Source: Candidatus Altarchaeota archaeon (GTDB lineage Archaea; Altiarchaeota; Altiarchaeia; IMC4; QMZM01). From it: 49,976 nucleotides of DNA. The notes beneath the pieces are model-generated. The model was given only the letters and a program-made list of their open reading frames with translations, ran no database searches and had not been told where the DNA came from. This document shows, in pieces, positions 1 through 8,380 of the stretch. A program made the position numbers and the translations under genes. Numbering within the stretch: the stretch's first letter is position 1; each line of letters starts with the position of its first letter. The DNA lies in NCBI GenBank assembly GCA_016931955.1, contig JAFGDV010000029.1:1-49976 (forward strand), written 5' to 3'.

Positions 1-14
1 CCGGGATTCGACAC

Positions 15-112
15 ATAAGGGCACCTTGTGCCCTTATCAACCCTAAGAATCTGCCATAGGCAGATTCCAATTTTTCTTTGGGATGATAGACCTTTCTTTT
101 TCTAAAAGAAAG
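15..112. repeat. Composite element of three tandem perfect hairpins (left copy)
   Basis: Three perfect inverted repeats follow one another: ATAAGGGCAC/GTGCCCTTAT (15-37, loop CTT), GAATCTGCC/GGCAGATTC (47-67, loop ATA) and CTTTCTTTT/AAAAGAAAG (92-112, loop TCT). A TTTTTCTTT tract lies between the second and third. The second and third hairpins, the pyrimidine tract and a trailing GCTAT recur in the same order at the right end of the window (49850-49916). Two base pairs of the GAAT..GCC hairpin differ between copies with compensation. No ORF covers it. It could be a transcribed structure, a terminator cluster or a short non-coding mobile repeat. Confidence 0.75.
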
Positions 113-121
113 AGCTATAAG

Positions 122-196
122 TGCTCCCGCCGGGATTTGAACCCGGGTCACCAGCTCGAAAGGCTGGAATGATTGGCCGGTCTACACTACGGGAGC
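122..196 (-). tRNA. tRNA-Glu (anticodon TTC)
   Basis: On the minus strand this folds as a full cloverleaf. The acceptor is GCTCCCG paired with CGGGAGC. The D-arm contains GTGTAGACCGGCC, the anticodon stem is CCAGC/GCTGG, and the seven-base loop CTTTCGA places TTC at 34-36. The T-arm CCGGG-TTCAAAT-CCCGG follows. No intron is visible, and the CCA end is not encoded: after the discriminator A the minus strand continues CTT. A second copy of only its first ~27 bases lies upstream at 326-352. Confidence 0.96.
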
Positions 197-216
197 ATTT
201 GCATGGGTTTTTGATC

Positions 217-237
217 GACCTTTTTTCTAAAAAGGTT
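217..237. repeat. T-rich hairpin, TCT loop
   Basis: ACCTTTTT and AAAAAGGT pair perfectly around the loop TCT (218-236), with a G-T pair closing it. It lies between tRNA-Glu and its 5' fragment. Its core resembles the hairpins at 92-112, 298-326 and 49890-49910: a T run, a short C(C)T loop, then an A run. Its T run on the plus strand and A run on the minus strand do not give a clear terminator for the minus-strand tRNA. Apart from these hairpins I see nothing else in 197-394 that can be named. Confidence 0.6.
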
Positions 238-297
238 GCTACCACTAGGGGGGCTTTTTTACTATTGGGATTATGTGAATTTTAATCGGCTTTGGGG

Positions 298-326
298 ATG
301 CAACACCTTTCCTAAAGGGGTTGCAT
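298..326. repeat. Long imperfect hairpin, CCT loop
   Basis: ATGCAAC-A-CCTTT pairs with AAAGG-G-GTTGCAT around the loop CCT: twelve base pairs with one A/G mismatch. It directly abuts the tRNA-Glu 5' fragment at 326-352, so in the tRNA direction the tRNA half runs straight into this hairpin. It belongs to the same T-run/CCT/A-run hairpin type as three others at the window edges. Confidence 0.65.
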
Positions 327-352
327 GATAGGCCGGTCTACACTATGGGAGC
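326..352 (-). pseudogene. Duplicated 5' half of tRNA-Glu
   Basis: The minus strand here begins GCTCCC and continues TAGTGTAGACCGGCC, then TATCA. It matches nucleotides 1 to about 27 of the intact tRNA-Glu at 122-196 with two mismatches (position 7 G to A; A to T after GGCC). Homology covers the 5' acceptor strand and D-arm and stops at the start of the anticodon stem. No anticodon, T-arm or 3' acceptor strand follows. It is a partial duplication rather than a functional tRNA. It could be an integration scar, though integrases usually leave 3'-end fragments. Confidence 0.8.
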
Positions 353-394
353 AGGCTGAGAATTTGGTTGGTACTATATTTGGGATTTCAGGTT

Positions 395-991
395 TTAATA
401 ATGCTCTGCTGCTAGTTTTCTGGCTTTTTTGTACGCTCCCCTGGCTTTCTTATGGGGTATGAATTTTGTGTTCACTTTCACAGTCACTTCAAAAACTTTT
501 AAGCTGCCTGACTTAACTTTCTCTAAAACCTTTTCGGTGTCGCCTATCTTGTATTTCAAGGCCACTGGGACGAGCTTCTTCTTCGATTCAAGGTTACGGA
601 GCATGGTCTTCAGATTGTTTAACTCCAACTCCAGCAACCTTATGGACTCATCCAAAGGCTTCTCCTCAGAGCTTAGGGAGAAACCAGGGTCGCCGTAGAT
701 TTTCTGGAATTCACTGAATACTGTATCATCAGATGAACCGACAACCAACATATGCTTGAATGTTTTCTCCCCCACCCACCAAAACCTCTTCAAGAGACTC
801 TCTGGGTGGATTATTAGGAGAACAACTGTGGAGGACAAAACCACTAAAGACAACACAGTCACCGTGACAAATGATAGACTGGATAGCAAATAGAGATAGA
901 AGACAATCATTAGGGATATTGCAACATATATTGACTCCCTAAATGTGAAGGGGCCTATGAACCGTTTATCATGGGTTAACAGCTCAGGCAT
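395..991 (-). CDS. PrgI-like membrane protein with coiled-coil tail
   Basis: This is a 198-residue protein counted from the ATG at 991 (MPELLTHD). The stretch FIGPFTFRESIYV resembles the PrgI family, small membrane proteins often linked to VirB4-type secretion ATPases. Two hydrophobic segments (about residues 18-60) follow. A charged region around residues 115-140 (SIRLLELELNNLKTML) looks coiled-coil, and the C-terminus is lysine-rich and probably cytosolic. An upstream in-frame ATG at 1018 is disfavoured because the TATA box at 1021-1028 would leave no room for it. No VirB4 or other secretion gene is nearby, so the role is unknown. The family call is from motif resemblance only. Confidence 0.5.
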   Translation of the reverse strand: MPELLTHDKRFIGPFTFRESIYVAISLMIVFYLYLLSSLSFVTVTVLSLVVLSSTVVLLIIHPESLLKRFWWVGEKTFKHMLVVGSSDDTVFSEFQKIYGDPGFSLSSEEKPLDESIRLLELELNNLKTMLRNLESKKKLVPVALKYKIGDTEKVLEKVKSGSLKVFEVTVKVNTKFIPHKKARGAYKKARKLAAEHY

Positions 992-1020
992 CTTACTATG
1001 TCTACTATTAGAATTCAAGC

Positions 1021-1028
1021 TTTTATAT
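1021..1028 (-). promoter_or_regulatory. TATA box of PrgI-like gene
   Basis: The minus strand reads ACATATAAAA. It sits 30-37 bases before the ATG at 991, which fits a leaderless or near-leaderless transcript and argues against the ATG at 1018. Confidence 0.5.
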
Positions 1029-1097
1029 GTTTCAGTATTTAGCCTGTAGGAATTACAACAATTAGGGGACAGCTAAGGGAGCAAAGCCAGGGTATAA

Positions 1098-1406
1098 CTA
1101 CTGAGTCAGCTCGATTTCTATGTGGACGCCGTCTGGGACTTGGATGCGCATTATCTGTCTTAGACTTCTTTCATCAGCATCGACGTCTATGATGCGCTTA
1201 TGGATGCGCATCTCCCAGCGCTCCCAGGTTGCGGTGCCTTCACCGTCAGAAGACTTTCGGGTGGTAATCTTCAGCTTCTTGGTCGGCAGGGGAATGGGAC
1301 CGGAGTAGTTCGCTCCAGTCTTCTCCGTAATGTCTACTATCTGCTTCGAAATATCCTCCAATTCCCTTGGATTCTTGCCTATGATTATGATTCTAGCTTT
1401 CTCCAT
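1098..1406 (-). CDS. rps10: 30S ribosomal protein uS10
   Basis: A 102-residue protein of the archaeal/eukaryotic uS10 type. It opens with [13 protein letters not shown] and carries the conserved [36 protein letters not shown] core (positions ~36-71), ending in the usual HIEIELTQ-like strand. It binds 16S rRNA in the small-subunit head. It is the last gene of the long minus-strand translation operon, after EF-1A, the standard archaeal order. A run of nine T's on the coding strand just upstream may separate its expression from EF-1A. Confidence 0.97.
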   Translation of the reverse strand: MEKARIIIIGKNPRELEDISKQIVDITEKTGANYSGPIPLPTKKLKITTRKSSDGEGTATWERWEMRIHKRIIDVDADERSLRQIMRIQVPDGVHIEIELTQ

Positions 1407-1410
1407 TCTA

Positions 1411-1434
1411 TAAAAAAAAATGTAAAAAGAAAGA
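1411..1434 (-). terminator. U-rich tract between EF-1A and uS10
   Basis: On the minus strand the 30-base gap after the EF-1A stop reads TTTCTTTTTAC then ATTTTTTTTTATAG. Archaeal RNA polymerase terminates at oligo-U runs without a hairpin. This could therefore be a partial terminator that lowers uS10 expression, or simply a U-rich leader. It contains no Shine-Dalgarno sequence for uS10. Confidence 0.4.
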
Positions 1435-1436
1435 GA

Positions 1437-2705
1437 TTACTTCTTTGGGACAACCTCCGTGACCATTCCTGCTGCGACGGTCTGACCCATGTCTCTGACA
1501 GCGAACCTACCGAGCTGCGGGAAATCCTTAGCAGCCTCGATGCATAGAAGCTTTGTTGGCTTCATCTTAACAACGGCTACGTCACCCGTCTTCAGGAACT
1601 GCGGCTTATCCTCCAATACGCCACCAGTTTTCGGATCAATCTTCTTAACCAGTTCAGTGAACTGGCAGGCAACCTGCGAGGTGTGTACGTGCAATACTGG
1701 AGTGTAGCCCACTGTTATCGCTGAAGGATGCTGTAAGACCACTATTTGCGCGGTGAATTCTTCGGCAACCTTTGGGGGATTATCTACTGGACCGACAACA
1801 TCGCCCCTCTTAACGTCTTTCTTACCTATTCCTCTGACGTTGAAGCCTACGTTGTCGCCTGGAACAGCCTCGGACAACTGTTCATGGTGCATCTCTATGG
1901 TCTTAACTTCACCAATTACGCCCGCCGGCATGAACATGACCTTCATCCCAGGTTTCATTACGCCGGTTTCAACCCTGCCGACTGGAACAGTTCCAGCCCC
2001 TGTTATGGTGTAAACGTCTTGGACTGGAAGCCTCAAAGGCTTTTCTTTCGGCTTCTCTGGGGCTTTAAGGCCATCCAAGAGATTCAGTAATACTTCACCC
2101 TTATACCAAGGCATCTTGTCGCTTTTAGCCTTAAGGTTGTCTCCTTGGTACGCTGAAGTCGGTACGAAGGGTACCTGGTCGACCTTGTACCCGATGCTAG
2201 TAAGGAGCTTCGCCACTTCATTCTTTACGTTGTTGAATTTAGCCTCCTCATAGTTGACCGCATCCATCTTGTTCAACGCCACTATCAGGTTTGGAACGCC
2301 CATGGTCTTCGCAAGGAATGCATGCTCTTTTGTCTGAGGCTGGATGCCCTCTTTGACGGATACGACGAGGACTGCTGCGTCGGCCTGTGAAGTACCTGTG
2401 ATCATGTTCTTCACAAAGTCCCTGTGCCCTGGGGCGTCGATAATCGTGAAATAGTTCTTCGTGGTCTGGAATTTCCTGTGCGCGATGTCTATGGTCAACC
2501 CCCTCTCACGCTCATCCTTGAGAGAGTCCATGACCCATGCGTATTCGAAGGTGCCCTTACCAAGCTTTTCCGCTTCTTCTCTGTATTTCTTCATCACCTG
2601 CTCGGGGACCTCTCCAAGCTCGTAGAGAAATCTACCGACCAGTGTAGACTTACCATGGTCAACGTGACCTATAAATACTAGGTTTATGTGTGGTTTTTCG
2701 GCCAT
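1437..2705 (-). CDS. tuf: Translation elongation factor EF-1A (aEF1A)
   Basis: A 422-residue GTPase that delivers aminoacyl-tRNA to the ribosome. G1 is GHVDHGKST near the N-terminus; the switch-I region precedes [12 protein letters not shown]3 is [13 protein letters not shown]4 is NKMD; and the C-terminal domain ends GQTVAAGMV. The start at 2705 ([13 protein letters not shown]) is chosen over an in-frame ATG at 2738 because AGGAGGT (2713-2719) lies seven bases before it. The gene follows EF-2 with a 99-base gap containing its own TATA-like sequence, so it is probably transcribed both with the operon and separately. Confidence 0.98.
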   Translation of the reverse strand: MAEKPHINLVFIGHVDHGKSTLVGRFLYELGEVPEQVMKKYREEAEKLGKGTFEYAWVMDSLKDERERGLTIDIAHRKFQTTKNYFTIIDAPGHRDFVKNMITGTSQADAAVLVVSVKEGIQPQTKEHAFLAKTMGVPNLIVALNKMDAVNYEEAKFNNVKNEVAKLLTSIGYKVDQVPFVPTSAYQGDNLKAKSDKMPWYKGEVLLNLLDGLKAPEKPKEKPLRLPVQDVYTITGAGTVPVGRVETGVMKPGMKVMFMPAGVIGEVKTIEMHHEQLSEAVPGDNVGFNVRGIGKKDVKRGDVVGPVDNPPKVAEEFTAQIVVLQHPSAITVGYTPVLHVHTSQVACQFTELVKKIDPKTGGVLEDKPQFLKTGDVAVVKMKPTKLLCIEAAKDFPQLGRFAVRDMGQTVAAGMVTEVVPKK

Positions 2706-2712
2706 TTTAGAT

Positions 2713-2719
2713 ACCTCCT
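2713..2719 (-). promoter_or_regulatory. Shine-Dalgarno site of EF-1A
   Basis: The minus strand reads AGGAGGT seven bases before the ATG at 2705. It fixes the EF-1A start and is one of the strongest ribosome binding sites in the window. Confidence 0.85.
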
Positions 2720-2774
2720 CATTTGCTATATCATACAAGTTATCCCTTGATTAGAAGGATAGTAATAGTATTTG

Positions 2775-2793
2775 GTTTAAAACTTTAAAAAAC
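2775..2793 (-). promoter_or_regulatory. Internal promoter (TATA region) for EF-1A/uS10
   Basis: The minus strand reads TTTTTTAAAG then TTTTAAACC just after the EF-2 stop. Either could act as a TATA box, with initiation near 2750-2760 and a leader of about 50 bases ending in the strong Shine-Dalgarno site. Inferred from sequence and spacing only. Confidence 0.45.
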
Positions 2794-2804
2794 GACTCAT
2801 GCGA

Positions 2805-4994
2805 TTATTCCATGAATTCTTCGGCCTTGGGCATCTCCTTCTTAAGGCCCTTCCGCTCTCTTACCCTGAAGATGATCTCGTTCTGCAGTTCCGTAGGCAA
2901 TTTCTCGAATCCCGCATTTTCAGTGGACCAGAGGGCATGCCCCTCAGATGCGCTCCTTATGTCACCAGCAAAACCGAAAGATTCCGCCACCGGCATCTTC
3001 GACTCAATGGTCATAAGCTCGTCCTTCTGCGTCATCTCCCCAACAATGCCCCTTCTCCTCTGAAGCTCCCGGGTAACGGCTCCCATGTATTCCTGGGGCA
3101 CGTCAATCCACACATTCTGGACGGGCTCAAGTATCGTAGACCTCGCTTTTAAGATGCATGCACACATCGGCCTCTTCACTGCGGGGTAGATCTGCGCTGG
3201 ACCACGGTGAATTGCATCCTCATGAAGCACGGCATCAACCAACTTCACCTTCAACCTCGTTACTGGCTCGTTGGCGATGGGTCCGTTGTCCATGACCTGT
3301 TCGAAACCATCCAATATAAGCTCCATGACCTCGTCAAGGTGTTGAATCCCACGAGTCATATCAACCATCAGATTACCCTTATATATGTTTATCACCCTCC
3401 TCGCTTCCTCCCTGTCCATGCCCAGTTCCACCAGTTGAGCTCGGATGTCCTTGCTGCGGTCCTTCCGCCTGCCCTCCTTTATTTCGCCAGAGACTACGGC
3501 GTCATATACCGGCTTCTCTAAGGGCTCGACCTCGATTTGGAATTTGTTGTGCTTGTTTGGGGATTTACCTTCAAGGGGACCGAACTTATCAGCTACTGTT
3601 TCACGGTAGACAACTATAGGGGGGGATGTTTCAATGTCTAAGCCGCCCGCCTTTATACGGTTAGTGATTACCTCCAAGTGAAGTTCACCCATCCCAGACA
3701 ACAGATGCTCCCCCGTTTCTTCATCAATCTTTACATTAAGCGTAGGATCCTCCTTCGCCACCTGCCTCAGGACCTCGATGACCTTGGGCAGATCCTTCAT
3801 GTGTTTCGCTTCCACGGCCATGGTCACAACAGGCTCTGAGGTGTGGATCATTCCCTCAAACTGATGGATTTCTTCGGTTGAAACCGTCTCCCCTGCGAAG
3901 GCTGTCTTCAAGCCCGTGATTCCGACGATGTTTCCTGCTGGAACGGACTCTGCGCTCACCCTGGAAGCGCCCATGTACACTTCAACCTGCTGGAGCCTCT
4001 CCGTCGATTTTGCGCCGACGAGATAGACATCCTGCCCTTGGGATAACGTGCCTGAGAAGATCCTTGCAGTCGCTACTTCACCCTCTCTCTTGTCGAAGAC
4101 CTGTATGTTGGTGATCATTATAGCCAGCTTCCCCTTGGAGTCGCAGTTGAGCATCGACTTCCCGATTTCGCTTTCCAGGTCGCCTTTCCATATCTGTGGG
4201 ATCCTGAACCTCTGAGCCTCTGTGGGATTAGGCAGATGCTTTACCGCTATGTTCAACATAATCTCGTGAGCAGGCGCTTTCTCAGCCAGTATCTTCTGTT
4301 GATCGTTGTTGCAGTAGTCTATTATGTCCTTGAATGTGATGCCTGACTTCTTCATGTATGGAACAGAGATAGCCCAGTTATGATAGGCTGAACCGAATGA
4401 AACACTTCCTGTCTCGACGTTAACGCGCCAATCAACACCTTCGGGCTGCCTCTGCTTGATGATCTTGTTCACGTCGGAAATGATCTTGAGGAACCTCTGC
4501 TGCAACTCATCCGGCTGCAGCCTCAGCTCGTTTATGAGGCGATCGACCTTGTTTATGAACAGAGTAGGTCTTACTCTCTCCTTCAGTGCCTGGCTTATCA
4601 CAGTCTTGGTCTGAGGCATGACGCCTTCGACAGCACACACAACAACTATCACTCCATCCACTGCCCTCATAGCCCTGGTAACGTCTCCTCCAAAGTCCAC
4701 GTGACCTGGGGTGTCTATCATATTTATCAGGTAATCACTACCCTCATATGTGTGGACCATGGAGACGTTCGCTGCATTTATTGTGATGCCCCTCTCACGC
4801 TCGTCGTCGTGGAAGTCTAAGGCAAGTTGCTTACCCGCCATCTCCTTAGAGATCATCCCCGCATTGGATAATAGGTTGTCACTGAGCGTTGTCTTACCAT
4901 GGTCTATGTGCGCTACTATACCCATATTCCTTATCCTTTCCGGTTTATCCACCAGCTTCGTAACCTTAGCCAGAATCTGCTTGTATCTACCCAT
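2805..4994 (-). CDS. fusA: Translation elongation factor EF-2 (aEF2)
   Basis: A 729-residue translocase GTPase. G1 is AHIDHGKTT, followed by RERGITI, then [12 protein letters not shown] (G3) and NKVD (G4). Domain IV contains AIHRGPAQI, whose histidine is the diphthamide site of archaeal and eukaryotic EF-2. The ATG at 4994 is preferred over the in-frame GTG at 5000 because AGGTG lies five bases upstream of the ATG and overlaps the GTG. It lies 8 bases after uS7 and is part of the same operon. Confidence 0.97.
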   Translation of the reverse strand: MGRYKQILAKVTKLVDKPERIRNMGIVAHIDHGKTTLSDNLLSNAGMISKEMAGKQLALDFHDDERERGITINAANVSMVHTYEGSDYLINMIDTPGHVDFGGDVTRAMRAVDGVIVVVCAVEGVMPQTKTVISQALKERVRPTLFINKVDRLINELRLQPDELQQRFLKIISDVNKIIKQRQPEGVDWRVNVETGSVSFGSAYHNWAISVPYMKKSGITFKDIIDYCNNDQQKILAEKAPAHEIMLNIAVKHLPNPTEAQRFRIPQIWKGDLESEIGKSMLNCDSKGKLAIMITNIQVFDKREGEVATARIFSGTLSQGQDVYLVGAKSTERLQQVEVYMGASRVSAESVPAGNIVGITGLKTAFAGETVSTEEIHQFEGMIHTSEPVVTMAVEAKHMKDLPKVIEVLRQVAKEDPTLNVKIDEETGEHLLSGMGELHLEVITNRIKAGGLDIETSPPIVVYRETVADKFGPLEGKSPNKHNKFQIEVEPLEKPVYDAVVSGEIKEGRRKDRSKDIRAQLVELGMDREEARRVINIYKGNLMVDMTRGIQHLDEVMELILDGFEQVMDNGPIANEPVTRLKVKLVDAVLHEDAIHRGPAQIYPAVKRPMCACILKARSTILEPVQNVWIDVPQEYMGAVTRELQRRRGIVGEMTQKDELMTIESKMPVAESFGFAGDIRSASEGHALWSTENAGFEKLPTELQNEIIFRVRERKGLKKEMPKAEEFME

Positions 4995-5002
4995 TTTCAC
5001 AC

Positions 5003-5608
5003 CTATCTAGAAGACTGCGCTATCCTCTCCGTCTCCTCTTTTCTCTGGATAGCATAGCTTTTTGTGTCAGAGGTTGACGCCCAGATAATCTCGTCGGCCA
5101 GACATTCCTCTATCGTCTTCTTTGAGTTGAAGGCTGTCGCAAAAGCACCAAGAGCTATGTACTTGAGCGCGAAATCGACCCTCCTCTGCGAGGAAACATC
5201 GACTGCTTGATGGTATCGTATTCCGCCGTATATTATCGTTGTCGTCTCCTCTCTGGGACCGGAATTGATTATTGCATCAACCAAAACCTGTATGGGATTA
5301 TTCTTTGTTCTTTTTTCAATGATCTCGAATGCATCTCTGACGATGTTGATGGCATTCTGTTTTTTCCCTGTGTTGCCGCCACCCCTGATAAAACGACCGG
5401 CGACTTTTTTCGTCCCCTGACCGGAGCGCATGATCTTGTTTATGAGACGCTCTATTATGTTCATTTTACTCTTCCCGAACTGTTTCCCAACCAGCCTGCC
5501 AGAACTATGCGGAACATACGTTGGTTCAAGGGATATGTATCTCTTCAAACCCTCATCCTTCACTTCCACATCCCTGAAGCTCCACCTATCAAAGAGTTTG
5601 ATGTCCAT
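5003..5608 (-). CDS. rps7: 30S ribosomal protein uS7
   Basis: 201 residues, typical length for archaeal uS7, with the archaeal N-terminal extension. Conserved segments include [31 protein letters not shown] and [21 protein letters not shown]; the C-terminus [14 protein letters not shown] is also typical. It nucleates assembly of the 30S head. It starts one base after the uS14 stop, an unusual partnership: S7 normally follows S12. S12 is not in this window. Confidence 0.97.
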   Translation of the reverse strand: MDIKLFDRWSFRDVEVKDEGLKRYISLEPTYVPHSSGRLVGKQFGKSKMNIIERLINKIMRSGQGTKKVAGRFIRGGGNTGKKQNAINIVRDAFEIIEKRTKNNPIQVLVDAIINSGPREETTTIIYGGIRYHQAVDVSSQRRVDFALKYIALGAFATAFNSKKTIEECLADEIIWASTSDTKSYAIQRKEETERIAQSSR

Positions 5609-5609
5609 C

Positions 5610-5762
5610 TTATCTATACTTCTTGAAACCGATTCTTAAAGCGTCCTCTCTAAAGCATCTCCTGCAGATATTCAATCCATATTTATGGATTAATCCCTTG
5701 TGGGTTCCGCAAACAAGACAGCGAAGGTTTCTCGCATCCGCTTTCTCGTTCTTCTTTTTCAT
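5610..5762 (-). CDS. rps14: 30S ribosomal protein uS14 (zinc-binding, small)
   Basis: A 50-residue ORF, short enough to be missed by length cut-offs. The minus-strand translation starts [19 protein letters not shown] and ends [15 protein letters not shown]. The pairs C15/C18 and C33/C36 form the zinc ribbon of the archaeal/eukaryotic uS14. Its ATG overlaps the uL5 stop (ATGA) and its stop lies one base before the uS7 start, so it is translationally coupled on both sides. Order L5-S14 is the normal archaeal order, but the next gene should be S8. Confidence 0.95.
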   Translation of the reverse strand: MKKKNEKADARNLRCLVCGTHKGLIHKYGLNICRRCFREDALRIGFKKYR

Positions 5763-6277
5763 TCTGAGATACTTATACCGAATTTCTTCTTAATAAACTC
5801 AATCGATTCATCCTTCTTGAGAAGACTACTTGAGGGTATCCTCTTTTTGAGTATTCTCCTCTTTTTTATCCTGTAACCTGGCAGCTCCATTGTAGTTGAG
5901 ATGTTCATACCAAAGATCCCGATGTCGGGGTCGTATTTTACCCCAGGCATATCGATGTATTCATGGATGCCGAAGGAGAAATTTCCATCTGAGTCAAAGA
6001 CTGACTGCTTTATTGTGTTATCCTTGGCGACAAAACTCTTTTTCAGGAATTCCTCCGCCTCTTTGCCACGGAGCGTTACCTTACAGCCGATGGGCTCCCT
6101 CTTCTTCAGATTCCATGCAGGGATCTTGTGTTTGGAGATGGTTCTGACAGGCTTCCTCCCAGTAAGCCTTCCAAGGAGTGTCTCCGCCTTAACCAGCTTC
6201 TCTCCAGAGCTCCCGACTCCAATGTTCACCACAACCTTCTCTATCCTAGGAACCATCATCGGATTCTTTTTTTCCAT
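5759..6277 (-). CDS. rpl5: 50S ribosomal protein uL5
   Basis: 172 residues matching archaeal uL5: [21 protein letters not shown] near the start, then [32 protein letters not shown], and the 5S-rRNA-binding C-terminal region with [22 protein letters not shown]. It binds 5S rRNA at the central protuberance. It begins one base after the eS4 stop and its own stop overlaps the uS14 start. Confidence 0.97.
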   Translation of the reverse strand: MEKKNPMMVPRIEKVVVNIGVGSSGEKLVKAETLLGRLTGRKPVRTISKHKIPAWNLKKREPIGCKVTLRGKEAEEFLKKSFVAKDNTIKQSVFDSDGNFSFGIHEYIDMPGVKYDPDIGIFGMNISTTMELPGYRIKKRRILKKRIPSSSLLKKDESIEFIKKKFGISISE

Positions 6278-6278
6278 A

Positions 6279-6941
6279 TTAGATCTCTATTAACGGCTTG
6301 TCTTTGCCTATGACGAATATGTAGTCCGTTAGCGTGTGAAACTCCCCTATCTCGGTTAACGACTTCTGTATCTCACTTCCTTTGGATATGGCGGCGATAC
6401 TACCACTTTCAGCCCGATGCCTCCCCTTGACTATGATACCCACACTGCCTTTATCGAACTTGACCAAGTCCTTTATCTTTCTATCAGGCAATTCAAGTAT
6501 TACAGTGTCTCTTGTCTTATAGTTGTCTTCATCAACCAGGATGTTGCTTCCATCATGCAGGTTCAGCTGTATGCGGCCTTTTTTAACAACCTTTTTATCA
6601 ATGATCTTGCACGGCTTAATGCCCGCTTCTTCCTTCTTGATCGGTTTAAGAGTGAATCTCTTCCGAGCAGGCAATACCCTAAAACACTCATTGGTCTTGG
6701 GTATCTCGATGACGTCCATCAAACCCACTCCATAATTGGGATCCCTGTTTGTCTTACCATCCACGAGGATCAGGCCATTCCTTATTATCCTGTTCGCCTC
6801 TCGCGCATTATCCGCATACCCCAGGATGTCTCTTACAATAAGCGTGAGGGGTATGCTTTCCCCGATGCCATGCGGTCCTTTAGGTGTAACGATCCACTTA
6901 GGCTTCTTTCCGTAACCTGCTGCTAGTCTCTTGGTGTGCAT
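6279..6941 (-). CDS. rps4e: 30S ribosomal protein eS4
   Basis: 220 residues with the archaeal/eukaryotic S4e layout. The N-terminal signature is MHTKRLAAGYGKKPKWIVTP (nearby GPHGIGESIPL), followed by an S4-like RNA-binding motif around NRIIRNGLILVDGKTNRDPNYGVGLMDVI and a C-terminal KOW-like region near VGIIVKGRHRAESGSIA. Lies between uL24 and uL5, the standard archaeal order, with one-base gaps on each side. Confidence 0.97.
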   Translation of the reverse strand: MHTKRLAAGYGKKPKWIVTPKGPHGIGESIPLTLIVRDILGYADNAREANRIIRNGLILVDGKTNRDPNYGVGLMDVIEIPKTNECFRVLPARKRFTLKPIKKEEAGIKPCKIIDKKVVKKGRIQLNLHDGSNILVDEDNYKTRDTVILELPDRKIKDLVKFDKGSVGIIVKGRHRAESGSIAAISKGSEIQKSLTEIGEFHTLTDYIFVIGKDKPLIEI

Positions 6942-6942
6942 T

Positions 6943-7311
6943 TTATCCCATCTTCCTCTCTAGGATTTCCCGCCTCTTCTTGTCTTCAAGGAAGAGGTCG
7001 ACTAACATAACATTCGACGGATCTATGGCTCTTTCAATCTCTGTCCCGTCGGACTTCTTGATGGTTATCCCGCCAACGTAGATCTTATACTCCTTGGTGT
7101 TAACCCGCATGACATCACCTTGAGTGCCTCTAAATTCGCCCCTCATGACCCTTACTTTGTCCCCCTTACGAACGGACATGCTCCGGCGCTTGTATTTCTT
7201 CTTTAATTCCTCACTGAGTGTGGAGCTCACCATCTCCCTCCTACGGTGCAACGGAGCCTGAAGACGATACTTCCTCTGCTTTCCCGGCTTCTTAGATGTT
7301 ATCTGCTTCAT
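6943..7311 (-). CDS. rpl24: 50S ribosomal protein uL24
   Basis: 122 residues; the archaeal-type N-terminal extension KKPGKQRKYRLQAPLHRRR leads into a KOW domain with VRKGDKVRVMRGEFRGTQG and KIYVGGITIKKSDGTE. It binds 23S rRNA early in assembly. It starts 8 bases after the uL14 stop in the same operon. Confidence 0.97.
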   Translation of the reverse strand: MKQITSKKPGKQRKYRLQAPLHRRREMVSSTLSEELKKKYKRRSMSVRKGDKVRVMRGEFRGTQGDVMRVNTKEYKIYVGGITIKKSDGTEIERAIDPSNVMLVDLFLEDKKRREILERKMG

Positions 7312-7319
7312 TTTTTGAT

Positions 7320-7757
7320 CTAAAACACGACACTTGCTATTGAACCTATTTTATTCCAACGCTCAGCAGCCTCTCTCGCGATGACGGTCTTGATCTCTGT
7401 GCCCTTCGGCATTCCATCGTCGCCTACAATCACTGCAGCATTATCCTCAAACCTTATCTTAGCCCCACTAAATCGAGTAAAGGGTTTTCTCTGCCTGACT
7501 ATGACGGCTAAAACCACCTGGTTCCTCATGTCCGCGCGACCCTTCTTAACGCTCGCTATTATCAGATCCCCTACTCCCGCGGCTGGCAGCCTAGTCCTGA
7601 CCCCCTTATAGCTCCTGACTGCTATAATCTCCAGCTCCTTCGCCCCCGTATTGTCCGCGCAATTAAGTCTCGCCCCTACAGGCAAAGGCCTGTTTGTCTT
7701 CGCTGGAACCGCCTTCCCAAGGGGCAGATTCTTCATCACACCCAGTGGTTTAGCCAT
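7320..7757 (-). CDS. rpl14: 50S ribosomal protein uL14
   Basis: 145 residues. The core [37 protein letters not shown] and [27 protein letters not shown] is characteristic of uL14, and the end [13 protein letters not shown] is typical. The N-terminal ~20 residues ([19 protein letters not shown]) are an archaeal-style extension. An internal ATG at residue 8 is a possible alternative start. The ORF overlaps the end of uS17 by 8 bases. Confidence 0.95.
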   Translation of the reverse strand: MAKPLGVMKNLPLGKAVPAKTNRPLPVGARLNCADNTGAKELEIIAVRSYKGVRTRLPAAGVGDLIIASVKKGRADMRNQVVLAVIVRQRKPFTRFSGAKIRFEDNAAVIVGDDGMPKGTEIKTVIAREAAERWNKIGSIASVVF

Positions 7758-8076
7758 TTTTCTGCTCGGTTAGTTTCTCTACTACAACAAAGCTGACAGT
7801 CTTGCTTAACTTTCTGCACTCCATTATCCTGACGCGGTCACCAGCCTTCGCATTAATGCACGGCGGGTTGTGCGCGGGAATCCTCGACTTCGAAGACCTG
7901 TATCTGTTGTATTTACCTGACTTTATCATGTAGTTTCTCTGCACTACAACCGTTCCTTCCATCTTGTCCGACATCACCACACCCTCCAAGACGATACCCC
8001 GCGTCGAAAGGGTCCCGTGTTTCGGACAATTGACGTCATCACATGCAATTTCCTTTTTCTCGAATTTCTTCGCCAT
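7750..8076 (-). CDS. rps17: 30S ribosomal protein uS17
   Basis: 108 residues; the archaeal type with N-terminal [21 protein letters not shown] and the core [21 protein letters not shown], then [21 protein letters not shown]. Binds 16S rRNA. It starts four bases after the Rnp1 stop. Confidence 0.97.
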   Translation of the reverse strand: MAKKFEKKEIACDDVNCPKHGTLSTRGIVLEGVVMSDKMEGTVVVQRNYMIKSGKYNRYRSSKSRIPAHNPPCINAKAGDRVRIMECRKLSKTVSFVVVEKLTEQKNG

Positions 8077-8080
8077 TTTC

Positions 8081-8362
8081 TTACATGAATCTTATCCTGT
8101 ATTTCTTTTTTATCCTATCCTCGGGCCTGGAGAGCAAGAGTCTTCCATCAACCCTCACCCTGCAACCCCCCGGAAGATCTAACTCAAGGGTTATGGAGTC
8201 TTTAGGCAGCATCTTCGTCTTCTCCTGATGTTTTACCCCTATAGTATTCCTTGTCTCTCTGAAGATACAGCCTTGGCACTTATAGCCCTCATGAGTCGCG
8301 TCTACTACCTTGGCGTGGAGGCCAACCAATTCATGACGAAGGACATTATATGGTGTGATCAC
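8081..8362 (-). CDS. rnp1: RNase P protein component 1 (Rpp29/Pop4)
   Basis: 93 residues matching archaeal Rpp29: NVLRHELVGLHAKVVDATHEG, then GCIFRETRNTIGV and the Sm-like barrel ending RLLLSRPEDRIKKK. It is a protein subunit of the ribonucleoprotein that matures tRNA 5' ends. The position between aIF1 and uS17 is the standard archaeal arrangement. The residues VGLHAKV and ETRNT are the most recognisable. Confidence 0.95.
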   Translation of the reverse strand: MITPYNVLRHELVGLHAKVVDATHEGYKCQGCIFRETRNTIGVKHQEKTKMLPKDSITLELDLPGGCRVRVDGRLLLSRPEDRIKKKYRIRFM

Positions 8363-8380
8363 TTTAGAAGGATTGAAAGG

